Part shown: one piece after another, positions 16,770-26,500 of the stretch
Layout: each line of letters starts with the position of its first letter
Position numbering within the stretch: the stretch's first letter is position 1
Assembly (NCBI GenBank): GCA_036504215.1
Contig: DASXVO010000020.1
Location: 1-55,606 of the forward strand
Length of the DNA stretch: 55,606 nt
Direction of reading: 5' to 3'
DNA from: Vicinamibacterales bacterium
Lineage (GTDB): Bacteria; Acidobacteriota; Vicinamibacteria; Vicinamibacterales; Fen-181
Program-made: the position numbers and the translations under genes
Notes under the pieces: generated by a model
The model's database searches: none
Seen by the model: only the letters and a program-made list of their open reading frames with translations
What the model was told of the DNA's origin: nothing

Positions 16770-18680
16770 CTACTCTCCCACCGCAAGGTACGTGTACCCC
16801 TCGAGCGCCTCCTCGTACCGCTTCATGAAGCGGCCTGATTCGGCCATCGTGATCCGCTTCTCGCGGAGGGCGGCTTCGACCGACCGCCGGACGCGCGACA
16901 CGAGAGTCTCCTTGTCGTACTGCACGTAGGAGAGCACCTCCGCCACCGAGTCTCCCTTCACGACCTTCTCGACGCTGTAGTCGTCGCCGTCGATCTTCAC
17001 GTGCACCGCGTCGGTATCGCCGAAGAGGTTGTGCAGGTCGCCGAGGATCTCCTGGTACGCCCCGACCAGGAACGTGGCCACGAGATACTCGCCGCCGTTC
17101 GGGCTGTGGAGTTCGAGGAACCCCTTGGTGTCGCGCAGGTCGATGAACTCGTCGATCTTGCCGTCGCTGTCGCACGTGAGGTCGGCGATGATGCCCCGGC
17201 GCAGCGGCTGCTGGTTCAGGCGATGGATCGGGATCGTCGGGAAGAGCTGCTTGACGGCCCAGTGGTCCGGCATCGACTGGAACAGCGAGAAATTGCAGTA
17301 GTAGGTGTCGCTGAGCTGCCGCTCGAGGCCCTCGAGTTCGTCGGGCACGTAGGTCAGTTCGCGGACGATCTTCAGCAGTTTCTCGCAGGTCGCCCAGAAC
17401 ATCTGTTCGACGCGGGCCCGGGCGTTCAGGTCGAGCACGCCGAGGTTGAACGCGGTGATCGCCTCTTCCTTGATCTGGAGGGCGTCGTGGTAGGCCTCCT
17501 GGAAGTTCTTCCGCGAGACGCCGGTGTAGGTTTCCCACAGCAGGTGCACCACGTGATGCTCGTCCTTGGTGGGCGGGGCCGGCGTGTGGCCACCCAGGAT
17601 CTCGTTGGTCGCGAGGACGTTGTACACGAGGATTGAATGGTGCGCGACGAGCGCGCGACCCGACTCGGTCACGAGGTCGGGATGCGGAACGCCCTTCGCG
17701 TTGCACGCCTCGGCCACCTGGCTGACGATGTCGGCGGCATACTCCTGCAGCGTGTAGTTGACCGACGAGTGGAAGTTGGTCTGGCTGCCGTCGTAGTCCA
17801 CGCCGAGGCCGCCGCCGCAATCGAGGTAGTGCATGTTCGCGCCGAGCCGGTACAGCTCGACGTAGATGCGGCTCGATTCGCGGAGCGCGTCCTTGACGGC
17901 GCGGATGTTCGTGATCTGCGACCCGATGTGGAAGTGCAGCATCTGCAGGCAGTCGAGCATGCCGACTTCGCGGAGCCGCTCGACGGTCGCGACGATCTCG
18001 GCCGTCGTCAAGCCGAACTTCGAACGGTCACCCGTGGACTCGACCCACTTGCCGGCGCCCTTGGTCGTGAGCCGCGCGCGGACGCCAATGACCGGCCGAA
18101 GGTCCAGTTCGGCCGCCGCTGAGAGGATCGTCTCGAGTTCTCCGAGGCGGTCCATCGTGATGACCACGCGTCGCCCGAGCTTCTGCGCGAGGAGCGCCGT
18201 CTCGATGAACGCCCGGTCCTTGTAGCCGTTGCACAGGATGAGCGCCTCGGGGTTCTCCTGCAGCGCCAGCGCGACGAGCAACTCCGGCTTCGATCCGGCC
18301 TCGATCCCGAGGTTGAAGGGACGTCCGTGCTCCAGCAACTCCTCGACCACGTGCCGCTGCTGGTTCACCTTGACCGGGTAGACGCCGCGGAACGTGCCCT
18401 TGTACTCGTTCTCGACGATGGCCTGCTGGAACGCGCCAAACAGCTGGATCAGGCGCGTGCGCAGGATGTCGGAGAAGCGAATCAGGATCGGCAGGTTGAG
18501 CCCGCGGCTGCGGAGATCGTCCACGAGTTCCTTGAGATCGATCTCGAGCGAACCGGGCCCGCCGGGCGTCACGGACACATTGCCCTTCTCGTTGATCGAG
18601 AAGAAGTCGCGGCCCCACCCGCTGACGTTGTAGAGCTCGGTCGAGTCCTTGATCGTCCAAGCCCTGAGATCGGTTTGCAA
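16770..18680 (-). CDS. speA: Biosynthetic arginine decarboxylase
   Basis: PLP enzyme that converts arginine to agmatine, the first step of polyamine synthesis; cytoplasmic. 636 residues if translation starts at the TTG at 18680-18678, which has AAGGGGG about 9 bases upstream; no ATG or GTG lies nearby and the family N-terminus begins about here. The alanine-racemase-like TIM barrel carries the PLP lysine, Lys104, in GVYPVKVNQQ. The HIGSQI substrate-side loop and DCGGGLGVDYDGS follow; the C-terminal beta domain contains TCDSDGKIDEF with the catalytic CDSDG motif. Length equals that of bacterial SpeA. No agmatinase or agmatine deiminase gene lies in the window, so the next step is encoded elsewhere. 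Confidence 0.96.
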   Translation of the reverse strand: MQTDLRAWTIKDSTELYNVSGWGRDFFSINEKGNVSVTPGGPGSLEIDLKELVDDLRSRGLNLPILIRFSDILRTRLIQLFGAFQQAIVENEYKGTFRGVYPVKVNQQRHVVEELLEHGRPFNLGIEAGSKPELLVALALQENPEALILCNGYKDRAFIETALLAQKLGRRVVITMDRLGELETILSAAAELDLRPVIGVRARLTTKGAGKWVESTGDRSKFGLTTAEIVATVERLREVGMLDCLQMLHFHIGSQITNIRAVKDALRESSRIYVELYRLGANMHYLDCGGGLGVDYDGSQTNFHSSVNYTLQEYAADIVSQVAEACNAKGVPHPDLVTESGRALVAHHSILVYNVLATNEILGGHTPAPPTKDEHHVVHLLWETYTGVSRKNFQEAYHDALQIKEEAITAFNLGVLDLNARARVEQMFWATCEKLLKIVRELTYVPDELEGLERQLSDTYYCNFSLFQSMPDHWAVKQLFPTIPIHRLNQQPLRRGIIADLTCDSDGKIDEFIDLRDTKGFLELHSPNGGEYLVATFLVGAYQEILGDLHNLFGDTDAVHVKIDGDDYSVEKVVKGDSVAEVLSYVQYDKETLVSRVRRSVEAALREKRITMAESGRFMKRYEEALEGYTYLAVGE

Positions 18681-19022
18681 CTTCCTGCCCCCTTCGTGTT
18701 TCGACTCGTCATTTCGGCCACCGTTCGTCGTCGCCGAACGTGGCCGGTTACACTCGCTCAATACGAAGCCCGGAGGGCACACCCACCCCGCCGTCGGTGT
18801 GCGTCCAAGGGCCTCGACACGTGCGCAGGCGGTGCGCGCCATTGAGTGTACAGCGTCACGGGCGACGCGAAAAAAAAACCTCCATCAATTCGTTCATGCC
18901 AGCGCTTTCGGTCTGCCCTCGGGCCGCGCCGTCGGTGGATCGGCGGCGTCACCCCAGACCGGAACGCTCGAAAACATCTTGACTTGCGGCAGCCATCCGG
19001 GAGAAATTCTCCCGACTACGGC
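18681..19022. other. Divergent intergenic region speA / murein endopeptidase
   Basis: About 340 bases between two divergent genes. It contains a run of nine A at about 18871 and a TTGACT hexamer at 18980-18985. It also contains a short perfect palindrome near the right gene, listed separately. I see no riboswitch-like structure or additional gene. Confidence 0.4.
18999..19013. promoter_or_regulatory. Palindrome GGGAGAA-A-TTCTCCC ahead of the murein endopeptidase
   Basis: Seven-base arms separated by one A, 9 bases upstream of the ATG at 19023. The left arm is Shine-Dalgarno-like but 18 bases from the start. It could be an operator over a promoter whose -35 would be TTGACT at 18980, or a structure hiding a ribosome-binding site. 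Weak evidence. Confidence 0.4.
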
Positions 19023-20087
19023 ATGTTGATGACCATTGGACTGATCGCCGGGCTGTGGCTGGCAGTGTTGCCGGCACCAGGTGCCACAGAACGACCCGCT
19101 GCCGCGAGGTCGCTCGACAGCCCCGCAGCGCTGCTCGAACTGAACGACGAGGAGCTGCTGAACCGGATCGAAACGGATCCGAACTCGCTCGGCTCGTTGT
19201 CCATCGGCATCCCGCGTGGCGCCGTTCTCGTCAACGCGGTGGCCCTGCCTGCCGGGCCCCGCTGGGAGGCTGCGCCCAACGCCGATTCGTGGGGAACCTC
19301 CGAAACGATGGCGGCGATTCAGACGGCCGTGGATACGGTCCACGAGCTGTTCCCCGACACCCCGCCCATTGTCATCGGCGACATCAGCGCGCGATGTGGC
19401 GGGCACCTCAAGCGGCACACGACGCACCAGGGCGGGCGCGACGTCGATTTTGGGTTCTACTACAAGACGGGCAAGAGCACCTGGTTCGCCCCGGGCACCT
19501 CCGCCAACCTCGATCTCCCGCGGAACTGGGCGCTCGTTCGCGCCTTCCTCACGCGCACCGACGTCGAAACGATCCTGCTCGACACCCGGATCCAACGGTC
19601 GTTGTATCAGTACGCACTGGGCCTTGGCGAAGACAAGGAATGGCTCGACCGAGTCTTCCAGTTCTCCAAGGGCTCGCGCGGGGCCATCATCTGCCACGTC
19701 GCAGGCCACCGCACGCACTACCACGTCCGGTTCTTCAACGGCGTCGCCCAGGAACTCGGGCGACGGGCCCGTCCGCTGCTCGTTCAGGCCGGGCTCCTGA
19801 ATCCTCCGGTCTACACCGTTCGCCACGTGGTCCGTCGGGGCGAGACGCTGGGCCACCTGGCGACGCGCTACGGGACGACGATTCGCGCCATCATGCAGGC
19901 CAACGGGCTGGCAGCCATCCAGCTTCGGGCAGGCCGCGCGTATCGCATTCCCAGGCAGGCCGCGATTCCCCCGACAGAGCCGGTGGTCGTGCGGCAGCGC
20001 CTGCTGCCGCCCCAGACGCCGGAGGCGCTGGCGGCAGTCGCCTGGCCGAGCGCCGAAACGTTGTACGGTACGACGTCGGACCGCTGA
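19023..20087 (+). CDS. Penicillin-insensitive murein endopeptidase (MepA/M74-like) with C-terminal LysM
   Basis: Secreted zinc peptidase expected to cut D-Ala-meso-DAP cross-links in peptidoglycan; 354 residues. The ATG at 19023 starts a signal peptide (MLMTIGLIAGLWLAVLP). The catalytic domain spans about 70-255, with His135 and Asp142 in the pattern HxxxxxxD and the HxH pair His232/His234 in HRTHYHVRF, the LAS-peptidase arrangement. Residues 264-310 form one LysM module (YTVRHVVRRGETLGHLAT), which binds glycan chains. E. coli MepA lacks LysM, so the fusion adds cell-wall targeting. The N-terminal 40-70 segment (LNDEELLNRIETDPNSLGSL) is a helical prodomain-like stretch. Stand-alone gene, divergent from speA. 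Confidence 0.9.
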   Translation: MLMTIGLIAGLWLAVLPAPGATERPAAARSLDSPAALLELNDEELLNRIETDPNSLGSLSIGIPRGAVLVNAVALPAGPRWEAAPNADSWGTSETMAAIQTAVDTVHELFPDTPPIVIGDISARCGGHLKRHTTHQGGRDVDFGFYYKTGKSTWFAPGTSANLDLPRNWALVRAFLTRTDVETILLDTRIQRSLYQYALGLGEDKEWLDRVFQFSKGSRGAIICHVAGHRTHYHVRFFNGVAQELGRRARPLLVQAGLLNPPVYTVRHVVRRGETLGHLATRYGTTIRAIMQANGLAAIQLRAGRAYRIPRQAAIPPTEPVVVRQRLLPPQTPEALAAVAWPSAETLYGTTSDR

Positions 20088-20220
20088 TCAGCCACCCTAC
20101 GCGCCGTCACCCACCCGGACATCACCTACAACGGCAGCACGGCTGAGCTGAGGCCAAACGCTCAAGTCTTCATCGCGCGCGTCGATTCTGCGTCTAGGCG
20201 ACATCGCCAGGAGCAGCGTC

Positions 20221-20928
20221 ATGCAGATCAGTTCAATCGGCAGCCCCGTGAGCGGACAGTTGACGCAGTTCGGGTTTCGCACGACCCGAACCTCGGACCT
20301 CTCGATCGTCACGGCCGAGGGAGACACGGTGACGCTGTCCACCAACAGCATGCGGGCCGTTGGGTTTGCCGGGGCGAGCGGAAGCGCCGGCGGCACCCGA
20401 CTCGATGCGGCGGCGCTTCAACTGAGCAGTTCGGACTCGGTGTCGCTGAGCGTGGATGGCAACCTCAACAAGCAGGAACTCGCGGACCTCAAGAAGGTCA
20501 TCACGGCGTTCGAGAAGGCCGCCGCCAAGGGCGACGCCCGCCAGTTCCTCGAGAGCCTGTCGCACGGCAACCTCGACACGATCAAGTCAGTCACGGGAAG
20601 CGCCAGCGTGGAGACGGTCGTCGAGACGATGGACGTGAGCGCGACCGCCGCGCCCCTGGTGGGAAACGCACCGTCGCCAGCGGCTCCTCCCGCGCCTCCC
20701 GCACCACCCGCGACATCGAAGCCCGAAGGCGAGCGGCCGGCCGCCGGTCAGCAGACGGCCATCGGCGACTTCACGTTCCTGATGCTGTCGAACATCCTCT
20801 TCCACGCCGGAGCGCAGCACGGCGACCACCACGAGGGCCAGCGCGAGAACCGGCACGACGCGGGGAAGGCCGAGGCGATCGCGCAGCCGCTCTCCGAGGA
20901 TCGCGCCCAGGTAGAGGAACACGACTAG
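20221..20928 (+). CDS. Hypothetical protein with a helical core and His-rich tail
   Basis: Encodes 235 residues from the ATG at 20221, with AGGAG 9 bases before. No signal peptide. The opening MQISSIGS followed by Ser/Thr-rich strands and a central amphipathic helix pair (SVDGNLNKQELADLKKV, about residues 78-130) resembles small proteins with DUF5610-type helical domains found near flagellar or secreted structural proteins; this is a weak likeness. A Pro/Ala linker (about 150-170) follows, then a tail rich in His, Asp and Glu (HAGAQHGDHHEGQRENRHD), which could bind metal. Codon use matches the neighbours, so I consider it real. Function unknown. Confidence 0.7.
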   Translation: MQISSIGSPVSGQLTQFGFRTTRTSDLSIVTAEGDTVTLSTNSMRAVGFAGASGSAGGTRLDAAALQLSSSDSVSLSVDGNLNKQELADLKKVITAFEKAAAKGDARQFLESLSHGNLDTIKSVTGSASVETVVETMDVSATAAPLVGNAPSPAAPPAPPAPPATSKPEGERPAAGQQTAIGDFTFLMLSNILFHAGAQHGDHHEGQRENRHDAGKAEAIAQPLSEDRAQVEEHD

Positions 20929-21028
20929 CAGCGCCCCCTGCGGCCGAATCCGGCGCCGGGTGGACTTCCGCTCTCGATCCTGTCGGTCTTGATGCATCAT
21001 GGAGTTCGTTGCTCCAGGGAGGGCACCC

Positions 21029-21382
21029 ATGACCGCACGGACCGTCTGGTATTTCTACAAGGTGAAGTGGGGCGCTCAGGAAGAGTTCCTCGCGTTGTTC
21101 AAGAAGAACCACTATCCGGTGCTGACAGCGCAGCTCGGTGGCCGCATCGCGGCGATCCGGCCGCTCGTGCCCGCCTATCACGGCGACGGCCGCGCCGACT
21201 GGACGTTCGTGATGGAACTGACCTTCCGCGACACGGCGGCGATGGTTGGCCCCTCGGGCGAGGACGAAATCGCCCGCCGCCTCTTTCCCGACCAGGAGGC
21301 GTTCACACGCGAGGAGCGCCGCCGCTTCGAGTTGGTTGACGCACACTGGGACGTACCGGTCACGGACGTCGAACTGGAGTAG
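21029..21382 (+). CDS. Small hypothetical protein, possible dimeric alpha/beta-barrel fold
   Basis: Encodes 117 residues from the ATG at 21029, preceded by AGGGAGGG. The sequence starts TARTVWYFYKVKWGAQEEF, then a helix with FLALFKKNHYPVL, then strands around DWTFVMELTF and a C-terminal strand DAHWDVPVTDVEL. A strand-helix-strand-strand-helix-strand order of about 100 residues fits a dimeric ferredoxin-like (ABM/EthD/NIPSNAP) fold, but no catalytic residues point to a reaction. No signal peptide. It ends 22 bases from the stop of the convergent VWFA gene. Confidence 0.72.
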   Translation: MTARTVWYFYKVKWGAQEEFLALFKKNHYPVLTAQLGGRIAAIRPLVPAYHGDGRADWTFVMELTFRDTAAMVGPSGEDEIARRLFPDQEAFTREERRRFELVDAHWDVPVTDVELE

Positions 21383-21404
21383 TGACCTTGTTCCTGCGTG
21401 TCGA

Positions 21405-23531
21405 TCATCGCCGCACGAACACGGGGAGCCGTGGGAACGCGAAGGTCCCGGCGATGTCGTCGATGAGGGTCAGCTGGCACGTGTAGAGACCCGGCGGAAG
21501 GTCATCGGTCGGCACGTCGAGCTGGAACGTCACGGCCTTTCGGTCCGGGGCGGACACGGCCGTCGCCTCCACGAGGCTCGTCTCGAACACCTTCTTCTGT
21601 CCCCGGAAGAACACCACGTTTGAGAGGACACGCACGGAACCGGCCGCGGCCGCAGCGTCGTACATCTCGTAGTAGAAGTAGAGCCGCTGGCCGGCCGGCA
21701 CGACGTGGGCGATGCTCGGGACGAGTTCCTGGCCATTCTGGACGAGCGGATTGCGCGCCTCCTTCTTCGGCGCCGCTTGCAGCCGCGTGCCGACGACGAC
21801 GGAACTCACACGCATTGGTACACGCGAGAGGTCGGGCACGTTCAGCGCGCCCTCGAACGATCCCATCGTGCCCGTGGCGTTCTCGCGGACCACGACCTTG
21901 AGCGAATACGTGCCGGCAGGCAGTTCGAGATCGCTCTGGTACTGGACGTTCTTCCGCTGGATCGCCTCGGTGGCGGCCACCGACAGGCTGATCGTGTCGC
22001 GAATCCGCGCGACCGGCCGGCCCTCTCCGTCACGGACGAAGCCCATCACATCGATCGTCGCCCGATCCTTGTCACGCGAAGTGGCGAACGGCACTTTCGA
22101 CCCTGGCACGACCACCCACAGCGGCACGAAGTAGCGGTTGCCGCGCAGTCGGAAGTAGGCCGATGAGGCGTACACCGGCAGGTCGGTGACCGAGAGGTCC
22201 GAGAACAACTGCTCGGTCAGCTGCTGCTCGCGGTCGTCGCGCCCGGAGTGCGCGAAGTCACGCGGCGCATAGTAGCCGGCACGGTATTCCAGCTCGAGAT
22301 CGGGTCGCTTCAGGCCGACCTTGATCCGGCGGAATCGGCCGTCACGCCCACGGTTGCTGCTGGTGAAGCCAAGCAGGTAGTACGCGGACGAATCGGCCAC
22401 CACGCGATCGAACACGGCCTTGACGTCGTTCTGGTCGAAGAATGCGCGTCCGCCCGTATCCTCGGCCAGCGAGGAGAGGGCATCCTGCGATGCCGCCATC
22501 GTGTCGAAGCGACCGGAGACGGCCCGCCCCGAGAACGCGGACTGGCCGCGCGTGCTGGCCTGGCTGGCATCGCCCGCAGGCCCGAGCGCCTGCAGCCCTC
22601 GCATGTCGGCGGCGTAGATGGAGACATTCGCGCGCACCGCATGGTCGATGACCGTGCGCATGGCGACGCGATTGTCCATGCCGCTCTGAGCCATCCCGCT
22701 GCTGAAGTAGACCAGGGATTTCTTCTGTTCGATGCCGGCCATCGCGTCGGTGAGCGCCTGGAGCGCCTGCAGTCGGCGGTCGGTGTTGAACAAGGTGAAT
22801 TCGGCGTCATCCGGAGCAAACGCGGTGGCGCTGTCGTCGGTGGGATCGGTCGCGACCGGCTCGTCGAAGCCCGCGCCTTCCACGCCGCTCAGCCGGTCGA
22901 TCGTCCCCAGCAACGCGTCGCGGTCAGAGGTGAAGTCCTGCAGCACCTGCAGCGTCGTGGAGAGCGTGGCAATCGCCACCATGTCCGCCGGCGTCAGCCG
23001 CTTCTCGATGTAGTCGCGCGCGGACGCCGCGGACCGGATCATCTCCCCGGGCTGCATCGAGCTGAGGTCGAACAACATCGCGATGAGTCGCCGGCCGTGG
23101 AGATCGAGCGGGGTTGGAGACACGGGCGAGACGCCCGTGCCACTCGATTGGACGCCCGTGCCACTCGATCGGACGCCCGTGCCACTCTGTCCCACGCGGC
23201 CGAGCACGGTCGGGACGGCAGCCGGGACGGCCTCGCTCGGTGGCGACTCGATCTCCTCGAAGTCGAATGTCGCGATCGTCTGCGGCTTGTTGTCCTCGAG
23301 TATCGTGAAGTCGTCGCGGGTCAGGCCGCGCACCACCGCGCCGTTCCGATCCCGGACCACGACGTTCACCGTGACGAGGTCCACTCCGGAACGAAAGACG
23401 GCGGCCGGTCGCTGGAGTGGCGCCCCGGTCTGCTGCTGCGCCATCGTCGCGCCCGAGGCGGACCATCCCGCGACGGCCAGCGCGACGGCGAACGGAGCCC
23501 GGAGTGCGTTCACGATCGACTTACTGATCAT
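21405..23531 (-). CDS. Secreted VWFA-related domain protein, second gene of the TonB-receptor operon
   Basis: Encodes 708 residues. The signal peptide covers about 1-31. It is followed by the typical opening strand GVDLVTVNVVVRDRNG and LTRDDFTILEDNKPQ. Then come the VWFA core (LIAMLFDLSSMQPGEMI, with DxSS in the MIDAS position) and a second half ending about residue 430 in LEYRAGYYAPRDF, the acidobacterial VWFA-related hallmark. The C-terminal half (about 440-708) is a beta-rich domain. The start codon lies 7 bases past the stop of the TonB receptor gene, so the pair is an operon and probably a functional unit of the outer envelope. A Ser/Gly/Thr-rich linker at about 114-136 contains three copies of SSGTGV, produced by a tandem DNA repeat. 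Confidence 0.9.
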   Translation of the reverse strand: MISKSIVNALRAPFAVALAVAGWSASGATMAQQQTGAPLQRPAAVFRSGVDLVTVNVVVRDRNGAVVRGLTRDDFTILEDNKPQTIATFDFEEIESPPSEAVPAAVPTVLGRVGQSGTGVRSSGTGVQSSGTGVSPVSPTPLDLHGRRLIAMLFDLSSMQPGEMIRSAASARDYIEKRLTPADMVAIATLSTTLQVLQDFTSDRDALLGTIDRLSGVEGAGFDEPVATDPTDDSATAFAPDDAEFTLFNTDRRLQALQALTDAMAGIEQKKSLVYFSSGMAQSGMDNRVAMRTVIDHAVRANVSIYAADMRGLQALGPAGDASQASTRGQSAFSGRAVSGRFDTMAASQDALSSLAEDTGGRAFFDQNDVKAVFDRVVADSSAYYLLGFTSSNRGRDGRFRRIKVGLKRPDLELEYRAGYYAPRDFAHSGRDDREQQLTEQLFSDLSVTDLPVYASSAYFRLRGNRYFVPLWVVVPGSKVPFATSRDKDRATIDVMGFVRDGEGRPVARIRDTISLSVAATEAIQRKNVQYQSDLELPAGTYSLKVVVRENATGTMGSFEGALNVPDLSRVPMRVSSVVVGTRLQAAPKKEARNPLVQNGQELVPSIAHVVPAGQRLYFYYEMYDAAAAAGSVRVLSNVVFFRGQKKVFETSLVEATAVSAPDRKAVTFQLDVPTDDLPPGLYTCQLTLIDDIAGTFAFPRLPVFVRR
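23121..23192. repeat. REP-like palindrome plus three 21-bp tandem units inside a CDS
   Basis: CACGGGCG (23121-23128) pairs with CGCCCGTG (23132-23139) around AGA. The right arm begins a 21-bp unit, GACGCCCGTGCCACTCGATT plus G, present at 23130-23150, 23151-23171 and, with a changed end, 23172-23192. The 63 bases are a multiple of three, so the VWFA protein frame stays open and gains repeated SGTGV peptides. Similar GGCACGGGCGTC strings are known to me as dispersed repeats in Planctomycetota, Verrucomicrobiota and Acidobacteriota genomes. Confidence 0.75.
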
Positions 23532-23538
23532 GCCCTGC

Positions 23539-26500
23539 TCAGAACATCAGACGGACGACGAGTTGGACGCTGCGCATCGGGCGAACGGACACGACCTGCC
23601 CGAACGTGGGCGAGTTCACCACGGTGTCGATCGCCGCCCAGACCGGCGTGTTCAACACGTTGTTCGCCTGGACGCGGAACATCAGCCCGCGCGTGCCGCG
23701 AATCGGAAACGACTTCACCAGGCCCATGTTCAGCGTGCGAGACCCCGGCCCGATGATCATGTTCCGCTGGGACGTGCCGAACGTCCCCGCAGGCGGCACG
23801 CTGAATGCCGACGTGTTGAAGAACCGCTGGAGCGTGGGGTTGTCGAGCGCGACCGGCTGTCCGTTGTAGTTGGCGCGCAGCGTCCCGTTCACGCCGCCCG
23901 CCACGTCCGACACGGCACCGGCCACGCGCGCGGTGAACGGCTGGCCCGACGAGAGAGAGACCGTCCCGGCCAGCGCCCAGCCCCCGAACAGGATGTTCGC
24001 CGCACCATCCTCGTTCAGCCAACGACGATTCGTCCCGAACGGCAGCTCGAGGCTGAAATCGCCGGTGAACCGATGCCGCTGATCGAAGCTCGACAGCCCC
24101 CATTCCGCATCGAGATCCTTGTCGTTCTGCGCCACCACACCGCCACCACCGCCGAGCGTCGAGGCGTTGTCCCTCGATTTCGACAGCGTGTAGACGCCAC
24201 CGAACGACAGGCCCCGCGCGAGCCGCTTCCGCACCCGCAGCGACAGCGCGTGCAGGATCGACTCCGCGCCCGATGATTCCCAGATGAACGCCTGCACTCC
24301 CGGCATCAGGAGCCCGGACGATCCGCGGTTGGGCGCACGCAGCATGTCGAGGCTTCGGCCCTTCGTGCCGGTGTAGCTGATCCCCGCAGAGAGCGTGCGC
24401 CCGAACTCCCGCTGCACGTCCACGTTCCACAGGTGCACATAGCCGATCTGGTACGAGGGATCGACGCCGAAGTTGTTCGTCGTCGTCGCCGTGGACGGGG
24501 TGCCGAACGCGTTCGACAGCGATAGCGGAGCCGTCACCGTCCCGATCCGCGTGTCGGTCGTCGCAAACGGCGGCTGCGCGGCGAGCTTCTGCGCAATCGA
24601 CAGGTACGGCACCGAGCTGTAGTTGATCCCGTAGCCGCCGCGAATCACGACCTGCCGCTGCGGCCGCCACGCCAGGCCGATTCGCGGCGCGAAGTTGTTC
24701 AGGTCCGGCTCGACGACGGTCAACGGGTACAGCCCCGTGTATGGTCCGGATTGCCCGGCCTGCACGGCCGTCGCGGCCGCGAAGCCAGGCGCCACGTCCA
24801 GGTCGACGAGGCGATTGCCCGCCTCCGAGTACGGCGACTGGTATTCGTACCGCACTCCCACGTCGAGCGTCAGGTTCGACGACACGCGCCAGTCGTCCTG
24901 CGCGAACGCGCTCCAGGACTGCGACCGGAATCGCACCAGTCCCGGCCCGAACTGGACCGACGCCTGCTGCGGCATTCCGAGCAGGAAATCGGCGAAGTCC
25001 GCACCGCTGAGGCGCGCCGTGCTGCCGCCCGTGAACAGGCCGGTGAACGTGTACGCGCCTCGCGCGCTGCTGTCCGTACGGCTGTCGAGCCGCTCGTCCT
25101 TGAAGCCGACACCCCAGCGGACGTTGTGCTTCTTGTACACGCGCATCATCGAGTCGGCCCAGGTGAGCGTCTGGGTGGACCGCGTGGACGGCGTGATGTC
25201 GCGCAGGCCGGTGAACCCTGAGAACGACAGGTTCGGCACGCCCCAGTCGAACGGATCGGCGGCCACTCCCGTGATGCCGGCGTCATTCGCCGCGTTGGCG
25301 AGATAGGCGTACCGGTTCGTCGTCGTCGAATCGCTGCGGTTGAACTGCGTGCGGACCGCGTGCACGATGTGCCACGCCGTGAAGGAGAATCCGACCGGAA
25401 TGTCCCAGCCCGATTGCGACGACTCGCCGCCGATCGTCGGGAACGCGGCACTCTGTGTGCTCGTTTGCCGGTGGTAGTGAATCGCCACGTTGAAGGTGGT
25501 CCCGCCGCCCATCGGCCCGCCGCGCCCTCCCCCGGCCGGTCCACCCATCATTCCGGCGCCCCGCCCGCCCCGCCGGTTCTCTGTGGCGCCGAACGTCCGC
25601 ACGAACCGGAAGTTGAGGTCATCAGCAGACGTCGTATTCGTGGTCGAGTAGTAGTAGTTTCGCGCGGTTCCGTCCTGGTTGGGCAGTGGGATGTACTGGA
25701 GAAGCGCCTGCGCCGATGGACTCAGCCGGTTGGCGGGGATCCGGTTGCCCGCAAACGGCAGGTTCGTCAGCGGATCTACGAGCAGGACGGGCGACGAGGA
25801 GAAGTCGCCGGCACGCTGAGCGGCAATGGGCACGGTCGAGTACGCGCTGTACGCGTTGGCCGAGTGATTGCCGGTGTAGTTGAGGAAATAGTACGTGCGC
25901 GGTCCGAGATCGAAGAGACGTGGGATCTTGAACTGACCGCCGATGGTTGCCGCCAGGCGCTGCTGCAGGTAGTCGGGCTTCTGCGTCGACTGTCCATTGA
26001 GCGAGTAGGGCGCCGCGTCGAACGGCGACCCGCCCACCGTGTAGGACACCTGGCCGTGCGGCTGGTCCTGGCGCAAGCGGTTGGCCATCGCCAGTCGTTC
26101 GTTCAGGCCGCCCCGCTGTCCACCTGGGCCGGCCATTCCCGGGCGGCCGCCGCCCATCCCACCCCGCCCGCCCGGTCCACCAAATCCGCCTGCCCCGGCG
26201 CCCGGTCCGAAGGCCGCGCCCACTCCAGGCAGCCTGTCTTCCCCCGAACCCGGCTGGCCGGGCAAGCCGCCGAGCAGGCCATCGCCCCGCGGCCCGAACA
26301 GCATCATCTCGTTCGTCTGGCCCGCGCTGCCGAATGCGGTCACGGTGTCGGACATCGTCTCCGGGGTGAAGCCGGGTGGCAGGCTCAGGTGTTCGGCCAG
26401 CGCCCGGGCGTCGTCCGCCGACGCTCCAAGTTGGTCGGTCGGACCGTTGCCAGCACCCGAAGCGATCCCGGCGGCTGGCGTCACACGCTGGAAGCGGGCC

